Assembly: GCA_913020275.1 (NCBI GenBank)
Contig: CAJWBV010000040.1
Coordinates: forward strand, 1 to 6,971
Length of the DNA stretch: 6,971 bases
Direction: 5' to 3'
From: an uncultured Rhodobiaceae bacterium
GTDB lineage: Bacteria; Pseudomonadota; Alphaproteobacteria; RS24
Of this stretch, positions 6,215 through 6,971 are shown in pieces (within the stretch, counting starts at the first letter, position 1; each line of letters begins with the position of its first letter). The notes under the pieces were generated by a model, which saw nothing but the letters and a program-made list of their open reading frames with translations, did not search any database and was not told the origin of the DNA. The translations under genes and the position numbers were made by a program.

Positions 6215-6971
6215 ATGGATCGCATTCTCATTGAAGGCGGCACGCCGCTACACGGCACACTGGCAATTTCCGGATCCAAAAATGCGGTTTTGCCGCTCAT
6301 GGTCGCGGGCCTTTTGACCGACCAACCGGTTACCTTGCGCGGCACGCCGCGCCTTGCTGACACGCGCACATTGGCCAGCGTGTTGCGCGAGTTGGGGGCG
6401 GAAGTTGAAGAATTTGGCAGCGGCCCCGGCGAAGGGTTGCGCGTGCACGCCCATGATCTGAGCAGTGTTCGCGCGCCTTATGAGTTGGTGTCGAAAATGC
6501 GCGCCAGTTTCTGGGTGCTGGGCCCATTGCTGGCGCGCGCGCGAAAGGCCGAGGTTTCGCTGCCCGGCGGCTGCGCCATTGGCACGCGGCCCGTGGATCT
6601 GTACCTGTCGGGACTTGCGAAAATGGGCGCTGATATTGCCGTGGAGGGCGGCTATGTCATCGCCGCGGCGCGCGGCGGCCTGAAGGGTGCGCGCATTGAC
6701 CTGCCTTTTGTTTCGGTGGGCGCCACCCATGTTCTGATGATGGCGGCAACACTGGCCGAAGGCAAAACAACCATCACCAATGCGGCGTCCGAGCCGGAGA
6801 TTGTCGATGTTGGGCGCTGTTTGCAACAAATGGGCGCAAAGATTGACGGGCTGGGCACGCGCACCGTGCACATTACCGGCGTCGGGCAATTGGGCGGGGC
6901 CGACCATACGGTGTCGCGCGACCGTATTGAGGCCGGCGCTTATGCGCTGGCGGTGGCCGCCAGCGGCGGGG
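6215..6971 (+). CDS. murA: UDP-N-acetylglucosamine 1-carboxyvinyltransferase MurA (partial, C-terminus off the right edge)
   Basis: MurA transfers enolpyruvate from phosphoenolpyruvate to UDP-GlcNAc in the cytoplasm, the first committed step of peptidoglycan synthesis. The visible 252 residues start [20 protein letters not shown], a typical MurA N-terminus, followed by the SKN motif with Lys22 and Asn23 that bind substrate. The loop [18 protein letters not shown] carries the active-site cysteine at residue 120 (equivalent to E. coli Cys115) and Arg125. The full family length is about 420-430, so roughly 170 residues are missing beyond the edge. The cysteine, rather than aspartate, predicts the fosfomycin-sensitive type. 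The start at 6215 follows the upstream ORF stop by 1 nt; GAGG at 6200-6203 is a possible ribosome binding site, 11 nt away. Confidence 0.97.
   Translation, partial: MDRILIEGGTPLHGTLAISGSKNAVLPLMVAGLLTDQPVTLRGTPRLADTRTLASVLRELGAEVEEFGSGPGEGLRVHAHDLSSVRAPYELVSKMRASFWVLGPLLARARKAEVSLPGGCAIGTRPVDLYLSGLAKMGADIAVEGGYVIAAARGGLKGARIDLPFVSVGATHVLMMAATLAEGKTTITNAASEPEIVDVGRCLQQMGAKIDGLGTRTVHITGVGQLGGADHTVSRDRIEAGAYALAVAASGG

Noticed and set aside
6248..6907. Minus-strand open frame of about 219 codons opposite murA
   Set aside because: It is antisense to well-conserved MurA sequence and arises from GC-rich codon bias.

Overview
The window looks like a chromosomal segment of a moderately GC-rich alphaproteobacterium. 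Four things support this: PstA and PstC carry the long N-terminal extensions typical of alphaproteobacterial versions; the PstS sequence is of the alphaproteobacterial type; several coding starts are GTG or TTG; and a tiny basic ORF sits directly in front of murA, an arrangement I recall from this class. The genus cannot be read from the sequence.

Left and centre (1-5473, all minus strand): a phosphate-starvation (Pho) cluster in transcription order phoR - pstS - pstC - pstA - pstB (pstB runs off the left edge). PhoR is the sensor kinase, PstS the periplasmic phosphate-binding protein, PstC and PstA the two channel subunits, and PstB the ATPase. phoU and phoB would be expected beyond the left edge, but they are not visible. 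Between phoR and pstS lies a strong candidate PhoB operator: three 11-bp direct repeats in tandem on the minus strand. Between pstS and pstC lies a perfect 8-bp stem with a 7-T tract, an intrinsic terminator or attenuator whose T tract abuts the pstC ribosome binding site. The likely outcome is abundant PstS and limited membrane complex. pstC/pstA overlap by 8 nt and pstA/pstB are 2 nt apart, so these three are probably translationally coupled.

Junction (5474-5711): a complete tRNA-Thr(GGU) gene on the minus strand ends only 13 nt before phoR, with a candidate sigma70-type promoter upstream. A separate candidate promoter faces right.

Right (5712-6971, plus strand): a small zinc-ribbon protein of unknown function, a very small basic protein, and the first 252 codons of murA, which starts 1 nt after the small ORF. 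These probably form one operon.

Most unusual points: PhoR has no membrane segment and cannot be extended upstream because an in-frame stop directly precedes its ATG; its G1 ATP-binding box is degenerate; and it sits immediately downstream of a tRNA. Otherwise this is an ordinary core-genome region. I found no mobile element, CRISPR array or novel defence system.
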